Shown here piece after piece: positions 1 through 8,185 of a DNA stretch of 64,000 nucleotides. Where the stretch lies: the NCBI RefSeq assembly GCF_009765995.1, contig NZ_LMUI01000048.1, positions 1-64,000 of the forward strand. The letters are read 5' to 3'. The DNA is from Methylocapsa sp. S129. GTDB taxonomy: Bacteria; Pseudomonadota; Alphaproteobacteria; Rhizobiales; Beijerinckiaceae. The position numbers and the translations under genes were made by a program. The notes below the pieces were generated by a model that searched no databases, was not told the DNA's origin, and worked only from the letters and a program-made list of their open reading frames with translations. Positions within the stretch are counted from its first letter, which is position 1. The number at the start of each line of letters is the position of its first letter.

Positions 1-245
1 GAGCCGGTATAGCCGGTGACGAGATAGTCGATGAACCCGCCGCCATAGGCGCCGGGGCGCGGCGCCGGCCGCTGATCCATCCGCACGACCGGCCGCGCCA
101 TCTGCTCGGGCGAGATGCCGGGAATGACCAAAGGGTCTTGCGCGGCGCGCGCCGCCGGGGCGCCCGACGCCAGAGCTGCAACCGCCAGCATGACAGGAAG
201 GAGCGTCGCCGCTCCTGGGATGAAAGTCCGAACTTCGCGTCGCAT
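1..245 (-). CDS. Exported protein, N-terminal part (cut by window edge)
   Basis: An open frame starts with ATG at 245 and runs off the left end, so only about 81 residues are visible. The N-terminus (MRREVRTFIPGAATLLPVML...) is a basic start, a hydrophobic stretch and an A-x-A-like site near residue 38 (APAARA), a typical Sec signal peptide. The mature part seen is proline- and glycine-rich, including RPGAYGGGFIDYLVTGYTG. I do not recognise a family. The next gene is a polysaccharide flippase on the same strand, so an envelope or exopolysaccharide role is possible but is inference from position only. Confidence 0.6.
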   Translation of the reverse strand, partial: MRREVRTFIPGAATLLPVMLAVAALASGAPAARAAQDPLVIPGISPEQMARPVVRMDQRPAPRPGAYGGGFIDYLVTGYTG

Positions 246-434
246 GATCGCATTCCCGAAGCCGCGGCTCTCAGAGCCCGGCGGGGTCAATCATACGCGA
301 ATATTAATTGTCGAATATGCAATTTAGACGTGATGGTTATTGGAACGTGACGCGTCCGGCAAAGTAAACACAAGCTTAGAAATCATCCTGAAATTTCTAT
401 GAGCAAACGCGGTGAATGCTTTATTAGCAGGGCG

Positions 435-1853
435 TTAGGCGCGCGACCTGACCATGCCGGCGATCTTCGTGCGAAACCTCCCGACATTCAGGGCATAGGC
501 CGCCGCGCCATAGACCAATCCGCCAAGACCAACCTGCGCGACGAGGATCAGCAGCCCGGGCGGCTGCATGCGCAGCGGCAGAACCGCGACCGCCATCGCG
601 GCGGTCGCGACGAGCGTCGACAGAATGTCCAGAGCGCTCGGCCACATGGGTTTTGTCGCCGCCGCCAGCGCCAGACCGACGATCAGGCCGACGGTCAAAG
701 CGCCCGTTTGGGACAGCGCGAGCCAATAACCATCGGCGCCATGCGGCAGCGCGGCCAGCAGAACGACGTCGACCGCGCAGGCCGCCAGCGCCGAGGCGAT
801 CATCGGCGCGGTGCGTTTGCCGATCTGAAATATCGGCGCCACTGCATATTGCAGCAGCGCGTAGCAGAACAGTCCTGGCAACATCGCAGTCAAATAGAAG
901 GCGAAAGGACCGCGAAACGCTTCAGGGACGATCAGCGCCTGAAAGCTCGGCAAAGCCACCCAGAGCCCAACGGTCGTCGGCAATATCACTGCGAACATCA
1001 CGCTCATATTTTCGGCGAGTTGCGCCCCAGCCCCCTCGGCGCCGTGCGTTTCGTCGGCCCTTACCGCGAGCTGAAACAGCAGCACGTCGAATGTCGAGGC
1101 GATCGCGCCGAGAATGCGAACGCCCAGATCATTGGCCAGGGAAAATTGGCCCGTTTCGCCAAATCCATAGAGGGCGCTGACGATGAGCCGGTTGGCGAGC
1201 GGAATGAGCTGGAACAGGATCGAAGCGCCGATGAGCGGCAGGCCATAGGCCATATATTCGAGAGCGAGGGCGCGTCGCCCGTTGGTCACAAACGCGCCCG
1301 CGTCCCGCAACGTGCGCCAGGAACTCAGCAGGGCGCCCGCGACGCTTAGACACATGCCGGCCAAAGCGATCGGCGCCGAGGCGAACCACCAGGCGCCGCC
1401 GACCGTGAGCGCCAGGCCGAGAATATTCTTGACGATGATCGTGCGCGCATAGGCGCCGTCGTGGAACCGGGCGCGAGCGAGCGCGGTGCGATAATCGTAA
1501 AGGGCGCTGAACACCGCCGTCGCGCCCGCCATCAGCAGCAAACCGGGCGTGAGGGGCAGCTTAAGTCCGGAAAAGCTCAGGGCGACAGCGGCGAGGCTCG
1601 CGATCGCCACCAGCGCCGCAAATCCGGCGTCGAGCGTGGCGCGCACTTCGGGACGGTCGCTGCGCGTGCGCGCGGAATAGAAACGCACGGCCGAAAGCCG
1701 GATCCAGTCGAAACCCGCGGTGTTAATGAGGACAGCCGTCGCCGTGGCGATCGCGAAACGGCCGAATTCCGCCGGCCCGAGAAATTTGGCGACAAGCAAC
1801 CCGACGAGGAAATTGAACAAAGCGTTCGAAGCGAAGGCAAACCCGACAACCAT
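435..1853 (-). CDS. Polysaccharide flippase (Wzx-like, MOP superfamily)
   Basis: The 472-residue product is almost wholly hydrophobic, with about 12-14 predicted membrane helices, the size and pattern of oligosaccharide flippases (Wzx/RfbX; polysaccharide biosynthesis protein family). Such proteins move undecaprenyl-linked repeat units across the inner membrane. The first helix (FNFLVGLLVAKFLGPAEFGR) carries the G-P-x-E/x-FG-x-F/Y pattern usual near the N-terminus of this family. The gene stands alone, with no glycosyltransferases nearby in the window, so its substrate cannot be told. The start at 1853 is the first ATG and leaves about 110 bases to the next upstream gene. Confidence 0.8.
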   Translation of the reverse strand: MVVGFAFASNALFNFLVGLLVAKFLGPAEFGRFAIATATAVLINTAGFDWIRLSAVRFYSARTRSDRPEVRATLDAGFAALVAIASLAAVALSFSGLKLPLTPGLLLMAGATAVFSALYDYRTALARARFHDGAYARTIIVKNILGLALTVGGAWWFASAPIALAGMCLSVAGALLSSWRTLRDAGAFVTNGRRALALEYMAYGLPLIGASILFQLIPLANRLIVSALYGFGETGQFSLANDLGVRILGAIASTFDVLLFQLAVRADETHGAEGAGAQLAENMSVMFAVILPTTVGLWVALPSFQALIVPEAFRGPFAFYLTAMLPGLFCYALLQYAVAPIFQIGKRTAPMIASALAACAVDVVLLAALPHGADGYWLALSQTGALTVGLIVGLALAAATKPMWPSALDILSTLVATAAMAVAVLPLRMQPPGLLILVAQVGLGGLVYGAAAYALNVGRFRTKIAGMVRSRA

Positions 1854-1962
1854 CGGTCAAATCCAGTTCGCGCAAGGCGGCTTCGCCCCGGCGCCAGTCC
1901 AGTTTTACTGGATCGGAATGGCTTGTATTAGCCGATCGGCGATAAGAAAGTCTTGCTACGCG

Positions 1963-2769
1963 TCACAGCGTCAGCGCGCCCGGCGCTCCTCGTCCGCTGA
2001 GCGGATTATTCTCATCCCAGGCATAGGTCAGCGTCTCGAAACGCATTGCGCGCGCGTCCACCAGCAACAGCCGGCCAAGGAGGCCAAGATCGCCATCGCC
2101 GAAACCGCCGACGATTTCCCGGATGACTTCGAGCGCCATCAGCGACCCAAGAACGCCGCCGAGCGCCCCCAGCACGCCGGCTTCCGCGCAGGCCGGAACG
2201 GTCCCGGGCGGCGGCGCCTCGGGAAAAAGACAGCGATAGGTCGGGTTCGGCGCGCCCTCGCGGTTGCGCTCGTACGGCTTGAGCATGGTCAGCGAACCGT
2301 CGAACTCGCCGATCGCCGCGCTGACCAGCGGCCGGCGCTCGAAAAAACAGGCGTCGGAAACGGCATAACGGGTCGCAAAATTATCGGAACCGTCGACGAC
2401 CACATCGTAGCTGGCGACGAGCGCGCGGGCGTTCGCCTCGTCGAGGCGCTTGACGATCTTTTCCACTTGCACATACGGGTTGAGCCGGGCCAGCGCCTCT
2501 TGCGCGCTGTCGACCTTCAGGCGCCCGATATCGCCCGTCGAATGCAACACTTGGCGATGAAGGTTGGACAGCGACACGCGATCGTCGTCGACGATGGCGA
2601 TTTCGCCGACCCCCGCGCCAGCCAGATATTGCAGCAGCGGCGAACCGAGCCCGCCCGCTCCTATCGCCATCACCCGCGCCGCCTTGAGCTTGTTCTGCCC
2701 AGGCCCGCCAACGCCGCGAAGCACGATTTGGCGAGAATAACGCTCGATCTCATCGCTTGAAAGTTTCAT
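1963..2769 (-). CDS. moeB: MoeB/ThiF/HesA-family adenylyltransferase
   Basis: A 268-residue E1-like enzyme that adenylates the C-terminal glycine of a small sulfur carrier (MoaD, or ThiS) using ATP. The nucleotide-binding glycine motif AIGAGGLGSPLLQYLAGAGV lies near residues 36-55, followed by IVDDDRVSLSNLHRQVLH, the acidic and Asn/Arg cluster that binds ATP-Mg. YRCLFPEAPPPG and PACAEAGVLG hold one zinc-type Cys and the conserved thiol Cys. The length matches MoeB proteins without a rhodanese domain. No other molybdopterin genes are adjacent, so moeB is preferred over thiF mainly because of the PxPxxG...CAEAGVLG signature. Confidence 0.85.
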   Translation of the reverse strand: MKLSSDEIERYSRQIVLRGVGGPGQNKLKAARVMAIGAGGLGSPLLQYLAGAGVGEIAIVDDDRVSLSNLHRQVLHSTGDIGRLKVDSAQEALARLNPYVQVEKIVKRLDEANARALVASYDVVVDGSDNFATRYAVSDACFFERRPLVSAAIGEFDGSLTMLKPYERNREGAPNPTYRCLFPEAPPPGTVPACAEAGVLGALGGVLGSLMALEVIREIVGGFGDGDLGLLGRLLLVDARAMRFETLTYAWDENNPLSGRGAPGALTL

Positions 2770-2849
2770 TCTGGCGTCAATCTAGCCGCGATCGCCCGCT
2801 ACAATCAATGATCGCATCGGCGACACGCCTATCGAGAAAGACAGAAAAT

Positions 2850-3788
2850 ATGAGCATTGCGCCCTTCTCAACGCCGGGCCGTTTTTGGCGGGGCAATTTG
2901 CACACCCATTCCAACCTGTCCGATGGCGCGCTCGCGCCCGGACAAGTGATCGAAGCCTATAAAAGCGCCGGCTACGATTTCATCCAACTCTCCGATCACT
3001 TCATGGAACGCTACAATTGGCCGATCGCCGACACGCGGCGCTGGCGCTCCAACAATTTCACTACGTTGATCGGCGCCGAACTTCATGCGCCGGCGACCAA
3101 AGTGGGCGAACTCTGGCATATCGTCGCCGCCGGTCTACCGCTCGATTTTGCCGCGCCAGCGCCGGGAGAAAGCGGGCCGGAGCTTGCCGCGCGGGCGCGG
3201 GCGAACGGCGCTTTTGTGGCGATCGCTCATCCCGCCTGGTCGCAATTGACGATCGAGGACGGGCGTGCGCTCGCCAGCGCCCACGCCGTTGAGATCTACA
3301 ACCACGGCTGCGCCGTCGAGAACGACCGCGGCGACGGATTCTATCTGATGGACCAGTTGCTCAACGAGGGTCATCGCCTGACGGCGATCGCCACCGACGA
3401 TGCGCATTTCCGCCACGGCGACTACGACGCTTTTGGCGGCTTCGTTGAGGTGAAGGCGGAAAGCCTGGAGCCGGAAGCTTTGCTGGAAGCGCTCAAGGCC
3501 GGGAGTTTCTATTCAAGCCAGGGCCCGCGCATCCATGATTTGTCTTTCGACGCCAACGAAGCATCGATCGACTGCTCGCCGGTGCAGGCGATAACATTGA
3601 CGACGGGCACTTCTCGCGCGCTCGTCAAAATAGGGAGGCAGATCACCGGCGCGACTTTCGATCTCACCCAAGTCGGTCAGAACAATCGCGCCAAAGACGC
3701 TCCGGCGACATGGGTTCGCGCCACGATCATCGATGCGGCGGGACGACGCGCCTGGACTAACCCGATCTGGGTGGATGACTTGGGGTGA
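2850..3788 (+). CDS. PHP-domain metal-dependent hydrolase (CehA/McbA-like)
   Basis: The product (312 residues from ATG 2850) opens with the PHP phosphoesterase signature GNLHTHSNLSDGALAPGQVI, whose HTH and D residues are metal ligands. Further ligand-like motifs are LSDHF, AHPAW and TDDAHF. The CehA/McbA branch often lacks an assigned substrate; some members cleave phosphoesters, others carbamates. An in-frame ATG at 2757 would add 31 residues that overlap the start of the divergent moeB gene and do not look like the family, so the start at 2850 is preferred. The two genes are divergent with a gap of about 80 bases, which must hold both promoters. Confidence 0.8.
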   Translation: MSIAPFSTPGRFWRGNLHTHSNLSDGALAPGQVIEAYKSAGYDFIQLSDHFMERYNWPIADTRRWRSNNFTTLIGAELHAPATKVGELWHIVAAGLPLDFAAPAPGESGPELAARARANGAFVAIAHPAWSQLTIEDGRALASAHAVEIYNHGCAVENDRGDGFYLMDQLLNEGHRLTAIATDDAHFRHGDYDAFGGFVEVKAESLEPEALLEALKAGSFYSSQGPRIHDLSFDANEASIDCSPVQAITLTTGTSRALVKIGRQITGATFDLTQVGQNNRAKDAPATWVRATIIDAAGRRAWTNPIWVDDLG

Positions 3789-3836
3789 CGCCATGCCGAT
3801 GGCGCCACATTTGGACGACGATGCTAGGATGCCGAA

Positions 3837-4466
3837 ATGAATTTTCTTTCGCGTCTTGCGCCCCACTTGCGGTTTGTATTGTTAGAATTTGGTCCTTTGA
3901 TCATATTCTGGGTGCTGGCGCTGTCGTTCGGCGCGAAAGCGGCGATCGCCGGCTCGGTCGCCTACATCATCGCGGACGCCCTATGGCGCTATAGCCGCCG
4001 CATCCCGGTGACGCGTCTTTATATATTTTCGAGCACACTCACCGTGATGTTCGGCGCGATCGATCTCGTCGCCGTTACGCCATTCATGCTGAAATACGAA
4101 TCCGTGATCACCAATATCGCGACCGGCGCAGCATTCGTCATCGGCGCCCGCGGCGCGAAACCGATGCTCCAGGAATTGTCGGAAAAACAACGAAACATGA
4201 CCTTCCCGGAAGGCGCCGACGTCAGGCGGTTCTTTCAGCTTTTTACGCTGCTCTGGGCGGTCTATTTTTTCATCAAGGCCGCCTTCTATTATTGGCTTGG
4301 CCTGATCATGCCGTTGACCGAGGCGATGGCGCTGCGTTCCGTCCTCGGCAGCGCCAGCCTAGCTCTCATGATCGCTCTCAGCGTAACGCAGGGGCGACGA
4401 CTATTCATGGTGTGCCGGCGACTGGGGCTGTTGCCAGAAGCGCCAGAACGCAAAGTCGGCGCTTGA
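3837..4466 (+). CDS. Septation-type inner-membrane protein (YciB/IspZ-like)
   Basis: A 209-residue protein with about five to six membrane helices. The opening FGPLIIFWVLALSFGAKAAI, the arginine-rich loop RYSRRIPVTR and a following FSSTLTVMFG helix resemble proteins annotated as intracellular septation protein A (YciB/IspZ) or the related VC0807-type membrane family. Those proteins sit in the inner membrane and have been tied to cell-envelope synthesis; a precise reaction is not known. The start at 3837 (ATGAATTTTC) gives a normal N-terminus. The gene lies 48 bases after the PHP gene and ends 15 bases from the convergent oxygenase gene. Confidence 0.6.
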   Translation: MNFLSRLAPHLRFVLLEFGPLIIFWVLALSFGAKAAIAGSVAYIIADALWRYSRRIPVTRLYIFSSTLTVMFGAIDLVAVTPFMLKYESVITNIATGAAFVIGARGAKPMLQELSEKQRNMTFPEGADVRRFFQLFTLLWAVYFFIKAAFYYWLGLIMPLTEAMALRSVLGSASLALMIALSVTQGRRLFMVCRRLGLLPEAPERKVGA

Positions 4467-4481
4467 TTTGTCCCGAGCGCC

Positions 4482-5189
4482 TTAGAGCCGAATCGTCGTA
4501 TCGGGATACGACAATTGCTCGCGCGCGCGCCAGTCATGCGTGACATAATTCAAAATCACCGAACGGCGCACGCCATCGATCGGCCGTTTCTCGAAGCCGT
4601 GCCAGGTATTGTCGCCGGGCACAAAAATCATAGCGCCGCCGCGTTTGAACGGCGACGAGCCGAAATGGCGGTCCCGGCGTGAATAAATGTCTGTCCCCAG
4701 CTTCTCGTGACCGGCGCCCTCAGACAGATAGATCAGGCATGTGAATTTCTTCACGCCAAGGTCGGTGTGCGGCTCCAGCCAGAAACCATCAATGTCCTGC
4801 GCATATTCCAGCCGCAAGAAAGTATCGTCGATCGGAGCGCCGAAAGTATCGTGGATGAGGCGCGCGATCCGGCGCGACTGCAGGGCCTCCGCGACAGAGC
4901 GCATCACGGGGAACCGCGCCATCGCAGCGGCGTCGAAATAACTGCGCTGGTCGTTGTGCAACTCCCGCTTGCCCGAAACGCCGTCCAGCACTGGCGCCGC
5001 GAAAGGCAAATCAGCCAATTCATCCGCCACGTCTTTGGGAAAACAATTCTCGATCAGAAAATGGCGATAGGGCTCGTCGAAGACCTGGCGTTTGGCGATC
5101 GACGCCGCAAAAGCATCGGCCACGCGGGCGGCCGCGGCGCTCAGGCGCTCAGGCGAAGACGTCGCTTCGACGGGTTGTGCAGACATCAA
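4482..5189 (-). CDS. 2OG-Fe(II) oxygenase family protein
   Basis: A 235-residue protein with the double-stranded beta-helix motifs of 2-oxoglutarate/Fe(II) dioxygenases. WLEPHTDLGVKKFTCLIYLS supplies the HxD iron ligands, and GDNTWHGFEKRPIDGVRRSV supplies the distal His and the Arg that binds 2-oxoglutarate. The substrate is not evident; relatives act on proteins or small molecules and are often annotated as prolyl-4-hydroxylase-like. The gene begins ATGATG, so start 5189 or 5186 cannot be separated. It lies 60 bases downstream of gapR on the same strand. Confidence 0.8.
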   Translation of the reverse strand: MMSAQPVEATSSPERLSAAAARVADAFAASIAKRQVFDEPYRHFLIENCFPKDVADELADLPFAAPVLDGVSGKRELHNDQRSYFDAAAMARFPVMRSVAEALQSRRIARLIHDTFGAPIDDTFLRLEYAQDIDGFWLEPHTDLGVKKFTCLIYLSEGAGHEKLGTDIYSRRDRHFGSSPFKRGGAMIFVPGDNTWHGFEKRPIDGVRRSVILNYVTHDWRAREQLSYPDTTIRL

Positions 5190-5249
5190 ACCATCCTAGA
5201 CATGTTAAACAGGGGTCGCAATCTAGTGTCGCGAACGCGCGCGGGCAAG

Positions 5250-5519
5250 CTACTCGATGCCGAGGGCGGAGAGATAGAGACCGAGAATTTCCTCTTCCTC
5301 ACGGCGCTTATCACGATCTTGCTTGCGAATAGAGACGATTTTGCGGATGATTTTTACGTCAAACCCCGTTCCTTTGGCCTCGCCATAGACCTCTTTGATG
5401 TCGTCGGAGAGCGCTTTCTTTTCTTCCTCGAGCTTTTCAATTCGCTCGATGAAGGCGCGCAAATGTCCCGCATTGACGTGCTCGGTGCTGGCGTTATCCG
5501 TGCTCATGCCCTGGTCCAT
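5250..5519 (-). CDS. gapR: GapR nucleoid-associated protein (DUF2312)
   Basis: An 89-residue coiled-coil protein. [20 protein letters not shown] followed by [20 protein letters not shown] and a C-terminal [20 protein letters not shown] is the complete GapR/UPF0335 (DUF2312) pattern. GapR of Caulobacter is an alphaproteobacterial DNA-binding protein that clamps AT-rich, overtwisted DNA ahead of replication and transcription and stimulates topoisomerases. The gene keeps company with N-formylglutamate amidohydrolase, DUF1036 and pyruvate kinase, which as far as I recall is a common arrangement in this order. Start: ATG 5519, reading [11 protein letters not shown]; an internal ATG four codons later is also possible. 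Confidence 0.93.
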   Translation of the reverse strand: MDQGMSTDNASTEHVNAGHLRAFIERIEKLEEEKKALSDDIKEVYGEAKGTGFDVKIIRKIVSIRKQDRDKRREEEEILGLYLSALGIE

Positions 5520-5591
5520 TATTCCCTGAGGTGAAAACGAGGCCCGGAGCCATGGCCGGGTCAGCGCTCCGCGTCAAGCGCGGGAGGCGCC

Positions 5592-6455
5592 TCATCCCCG
5601 TTGTTCTGGGCCTTGACGCAATTTGCCCGACGCTCGGCTGCCAAAATCGGCGCGCATGTGGAGTTCCGGCCGAGCGAGTATCGGTTTAAGCACGCGCGCC
5701 AGGCGGTCGGCCCAAGCTTGAGCGCCCTGCTCGGTCGCGATCAAATCCTGCCGCACTTCGATCAGCGCGTTGGCCAGACCGCGCGCCGTCGCAATGTCGT
5801 CGATCGTATCGCCTTCAAGTGCGCCGTCATAGGGTTCATTGTCTCCGACGATCTCGCGCGCCGGCGCCAAATCGCTCTCGGAGGCAAGGGCGTGCAACAA
5901 AGGCGCGGGCAATCGTGGATCGACATCCCAGAGGACGCCGACCTTCCAGGGCCGCATAGCGCCGCGCCAATACGGCGTGAAGGAATGGATGGAGACGACA
6001 GCGGGCGCCCGATCTGTCGCGCACATCGCGTCGACGACTTGCGCGACGGCATGACGATAGGGCGTCCAGTACTGCGCCCGCCGGCGATCGATTTCGACGG
6101 CATCGACCTGCGCATTGCCGGGCACGATCGCGCCATCGGACAGGCGCATGACAAGGGTGGGGTCGTCGGCGCCCCTGTTGGGATCGATGAGCAGGCGCGA
6201 GAATCTGGAGAGGACTGCTGGCGCGCCGAGAAGATGGGCGAGGCGGCGCGTCAACCAGGCCGCGCCAATATCATAGGCGATATGGCGCTGAAGCGATTCT
6301 CGGCTCAATCCGAGATCGCCATAAGCGGCGGGCAAGCCGTTGGACGCGTGGTCGCAAATCACGATAACGCCAGCGTCCAACGCCCCGTCGATCTGCTCGA
6401 CAGGGGCGAAACTATTCTCCACCTTGCCGATTTCTGTCTGTAAGGAGGCGTGCAT
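5592..6455 (-). CDS. N-formylglutamate amidohydrolase family protein
   Basis: The 287-residue product has the family motifs in order: ICDHASNGLPAAYGDLGL (metal ligand His), HIAYDIGAAWL, SRFSRLLIDPNRG and VVSIHSFTPYWRG. Characterised members (HutG) hydrolyse N-formyl-L-glutamate to formate and glutamate at the end of histidine breakdown. No hut genes are present here, so in this setting it may be a paralogue with another N-acyl substrate. The frame is open upstream to 6662, but the ATG at 6455 is preferred because the protein then begins at family length. Confidence 0.85.
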   Translation of the reverse strand: MHASLQTEIGKVENSFAPVEQIDGALDAGVIVICDHASNGLPAAYGDLGLSRESLQRHIAYDIGAAWLTRRLAHLLGAPAVLSRFSRLLIDPNRGADDPTLVMRLSDGAIVPGNAQVDAVEIDRRRAQYWTPYRHAVAQVVDAMCATDRAPAVVSIHSFTPYWRGAMRPWKVGVLWDVDPRLPAPLLHALASESDLAPAREIVGDNEPYDGALEGDTIDDIATARGLANALIEVRQDLIATEQGAQAWADRLARVLKPILARPELHMRADFGSRASGKLRQGPEQRG

Positions 6456-6625
6456 GCAGGTCACTTGCTTGAGCGATGCGGCCAGAATAAGGACAGCGTT
6501 CGCTTGATTAAATAGCGCGTATCGGTTTTTGAGACTAGGCGAAGCGGATCTCGGCTTGCGTGACGAAGCAGAGCCAAAACAAAGAACTTCATAACAAAGT
6601 TTTGGCGTCGCAAGCTGGAATTTCA

Positions 6626-7513
6626 ATGACTCCCTCTTTGTCGACAGCGAGCCGGCCCGCAAGCATTGCGGCCCCTTTTGCGGCGCTCGTCCTGGGCGCG
6701 CTCGCCATGGGCGTATCGCCCATTTTTGTGCGACTGGCCGGTGTTGGTCCGTTCACCAGCGCCTTTTGGCGCGTCGCGCTCGCGTTGCCCGTGCTCTACC
6801 TCTGGATGCGAATCAGCGAGCGTGGGCAATCGCAGCCGATCGCCAGGTTTTCGCGAGCGACAATTTGGGCGGCCCTCGCCTTTGCCAGCGATCTGTTTTT
6901 TTGGCATTTGTCGATCGTCACCACGAGCATAGCCAATGCGACATTCTTCGCCACGACGGCGCCTATTTGGGTGGTCCTATTCGGCTGGCTGATTTTCCGC
7001 CATCGCCCCTCAGCCGGCGTGCTGACCGGCCTTGGCCTTTGCATTCTGGGTGGCGGCGCGCTGCTCGCGCAGAGTTTTCACCTGCACGCGAGCGGCGCGC
7101 TGGGCGACATCTACGGCCTCATCACCGGCATTTTCTTTGGGCTTTATTTCCTCGCCGTGCAGGCCGCGCGCGACGGAAATTCAGCCGCGCGCGTCACATT
7201 CGAAGCGACGATTATCACCGCGATCCTGCTGCTGGCGGTCGCCCTGGCGTTGGAGCGCCAATTGCTGCCGCAAACGCTGGGCGGTGTCGCAGCGCTCATC
7301 GCCATGGCGTGGGTCAGCCACGCAGGCGGCCAAGGCTTGCTCGCGGTGGCGCTCGGTCGTCTGCCTGCCGCTTTCTCGTCATTGGTGATTTTTCTGGAGG
7401 CGATCGCGGCCGCCGGGTTCGCTTGGGCCATTCTTGGCGAACCCGTCACGCTCGTTCAGGCGGGAGGCGGCCTGGCGATCCTAGCCGGCATCTACGTTGC
7501 ACGGCCGCGATAG
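6626..7513 (+). CDS. EamA/DMT-family transporter
   Basis: About 295 residues with ten predicted membrane helices in two EamA halves: one opening ALAMGVSPIFVRLAGVGPFT, the second containing IFLEAIAAAGFAWAILGEPV. The drug/metabolite transporter superfamily exports amino acids, drugs or nucleobases; the substrate cannot be predicted from sequence. The frame is open from 6560, but ATG 6626 gives a normal short N-terminus. The gene sits between N-formylglutamate amidohydrolase and DUF1036, where I would expect a DUF1244 gene in many relatives, so it may be a local insertion. Confidence 0.85.
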   Translation: MTPSLSTASRPASIAAPFAALVLGALAMGVSPIFVRLAGVGPFTSAFWRVALALPVLYLWMRISERGQSQPIARFSRATIWAALAFASDLFFWHLSIVTTSIANATFFATTAPIWVVLFGWLIFRHRPSAGVLTGLGLCILGGGALLAQSFHLHASGALGDIYGLITGIFFGLYFLAVQAARDGNSAARVTFEATIITAILLLAVALALERQLLPQTLGGVAALIAMAWVSHAGGQGLLAVALGRLPAAFSSLVIFLEAIAAAGFAWAILGEPVTLVQAGGGLAILAGIYVARPR

Positions 7514-7617
7514 AGAGGGCGGATGTTTCATCGGCTAGCTCATAGACAAGTTGACACTTGAACGCGAGCGAAGAATATGGCGCGGCGGCGGGCGATGAGG
7601 CGCGAATCCGGGTGGTC

Positions 7618-8034
7618 ATGAGCGGTAAAATCAGCTTGCTTTTGCTGGGCGCGTTCGCTGCTGTCCAGTCTGCGCCGGCGCTGGCCGATTTCCGGATGTG
7701 CAACAACACCACCAACCGGGTGAGCGTGTCGCTGGCCTATACCGACGGCCAGGCCTGGGTCAGCGAAGGCTGGTGGAATCTGAAGCCTTCCGACTGCGAT
7801 ACGCTGGTGCGCGGCGCGTTGGCGGCGCAGTTCTATTACGTCTATGCGATGGACGAGCGCGGCGGCGAATGGAAGGGCAAGGCTTTTATGTGCACGAGCG
7901 ACCGCGAGTTCAAAATCGACGGCCGCCAGGATTGCTTTGTGCGCGGCTACGACCGCACCGGGTTTTTTGAGGTGGATACCGGCAAGGACGCCAAGAACTG
8001 GACGGTGCAGCTTACCGATCCCACCAACCCTTGA
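7618..8034 (+). CDS. DUF1036 exported protein
   Basis: A 138-residue secreted protein. MSGKISLLLLGAFAAVQSAP is the start of a signal peptide that ends around ALA-DF, and the mature part begins FRMCNNTTNRVSVSLAYTDG, the hallmark of DUF1036. Conserved WVSEGWWNLKPSDC and paired cysteines suggest a small disulfide-stabilised beta fold in the periplasm. Function is unknown. The frame continues upstream to a TTG at 7558, but ATG 7618 starts the signal peptide correctly. Pyruvate kinase follows after about 150 bases on the same strand. Confidence 0.85.
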   Translation: MSGKISLLLLGAFAAVQSAPALADFRMCNNTTNRVSVSLAYTDGQAWVSEGWWNLKPSDCDTLVRGALAAQFYYVYAMDERGGEWKGKAFMCTSDREFKIDGRQDCFVRGYDRTGFFEVDTGKDAKNWTVQLTDPTNP

Positions 8035-8185
8035 AAGGCGTCCGGCCGCCCCGGGCGAACGCGACCTGCCTGAGCAAATGTGTCATGAAAAAGCGATAGA
8101 CCGTCGTCCGATCAGATTGAAGTCGACAGCGCGGGCGCCAGTCGCGTAAGTCGGTCGGTAGAAGGTTCTGCGAGGGAAGCGTTCG

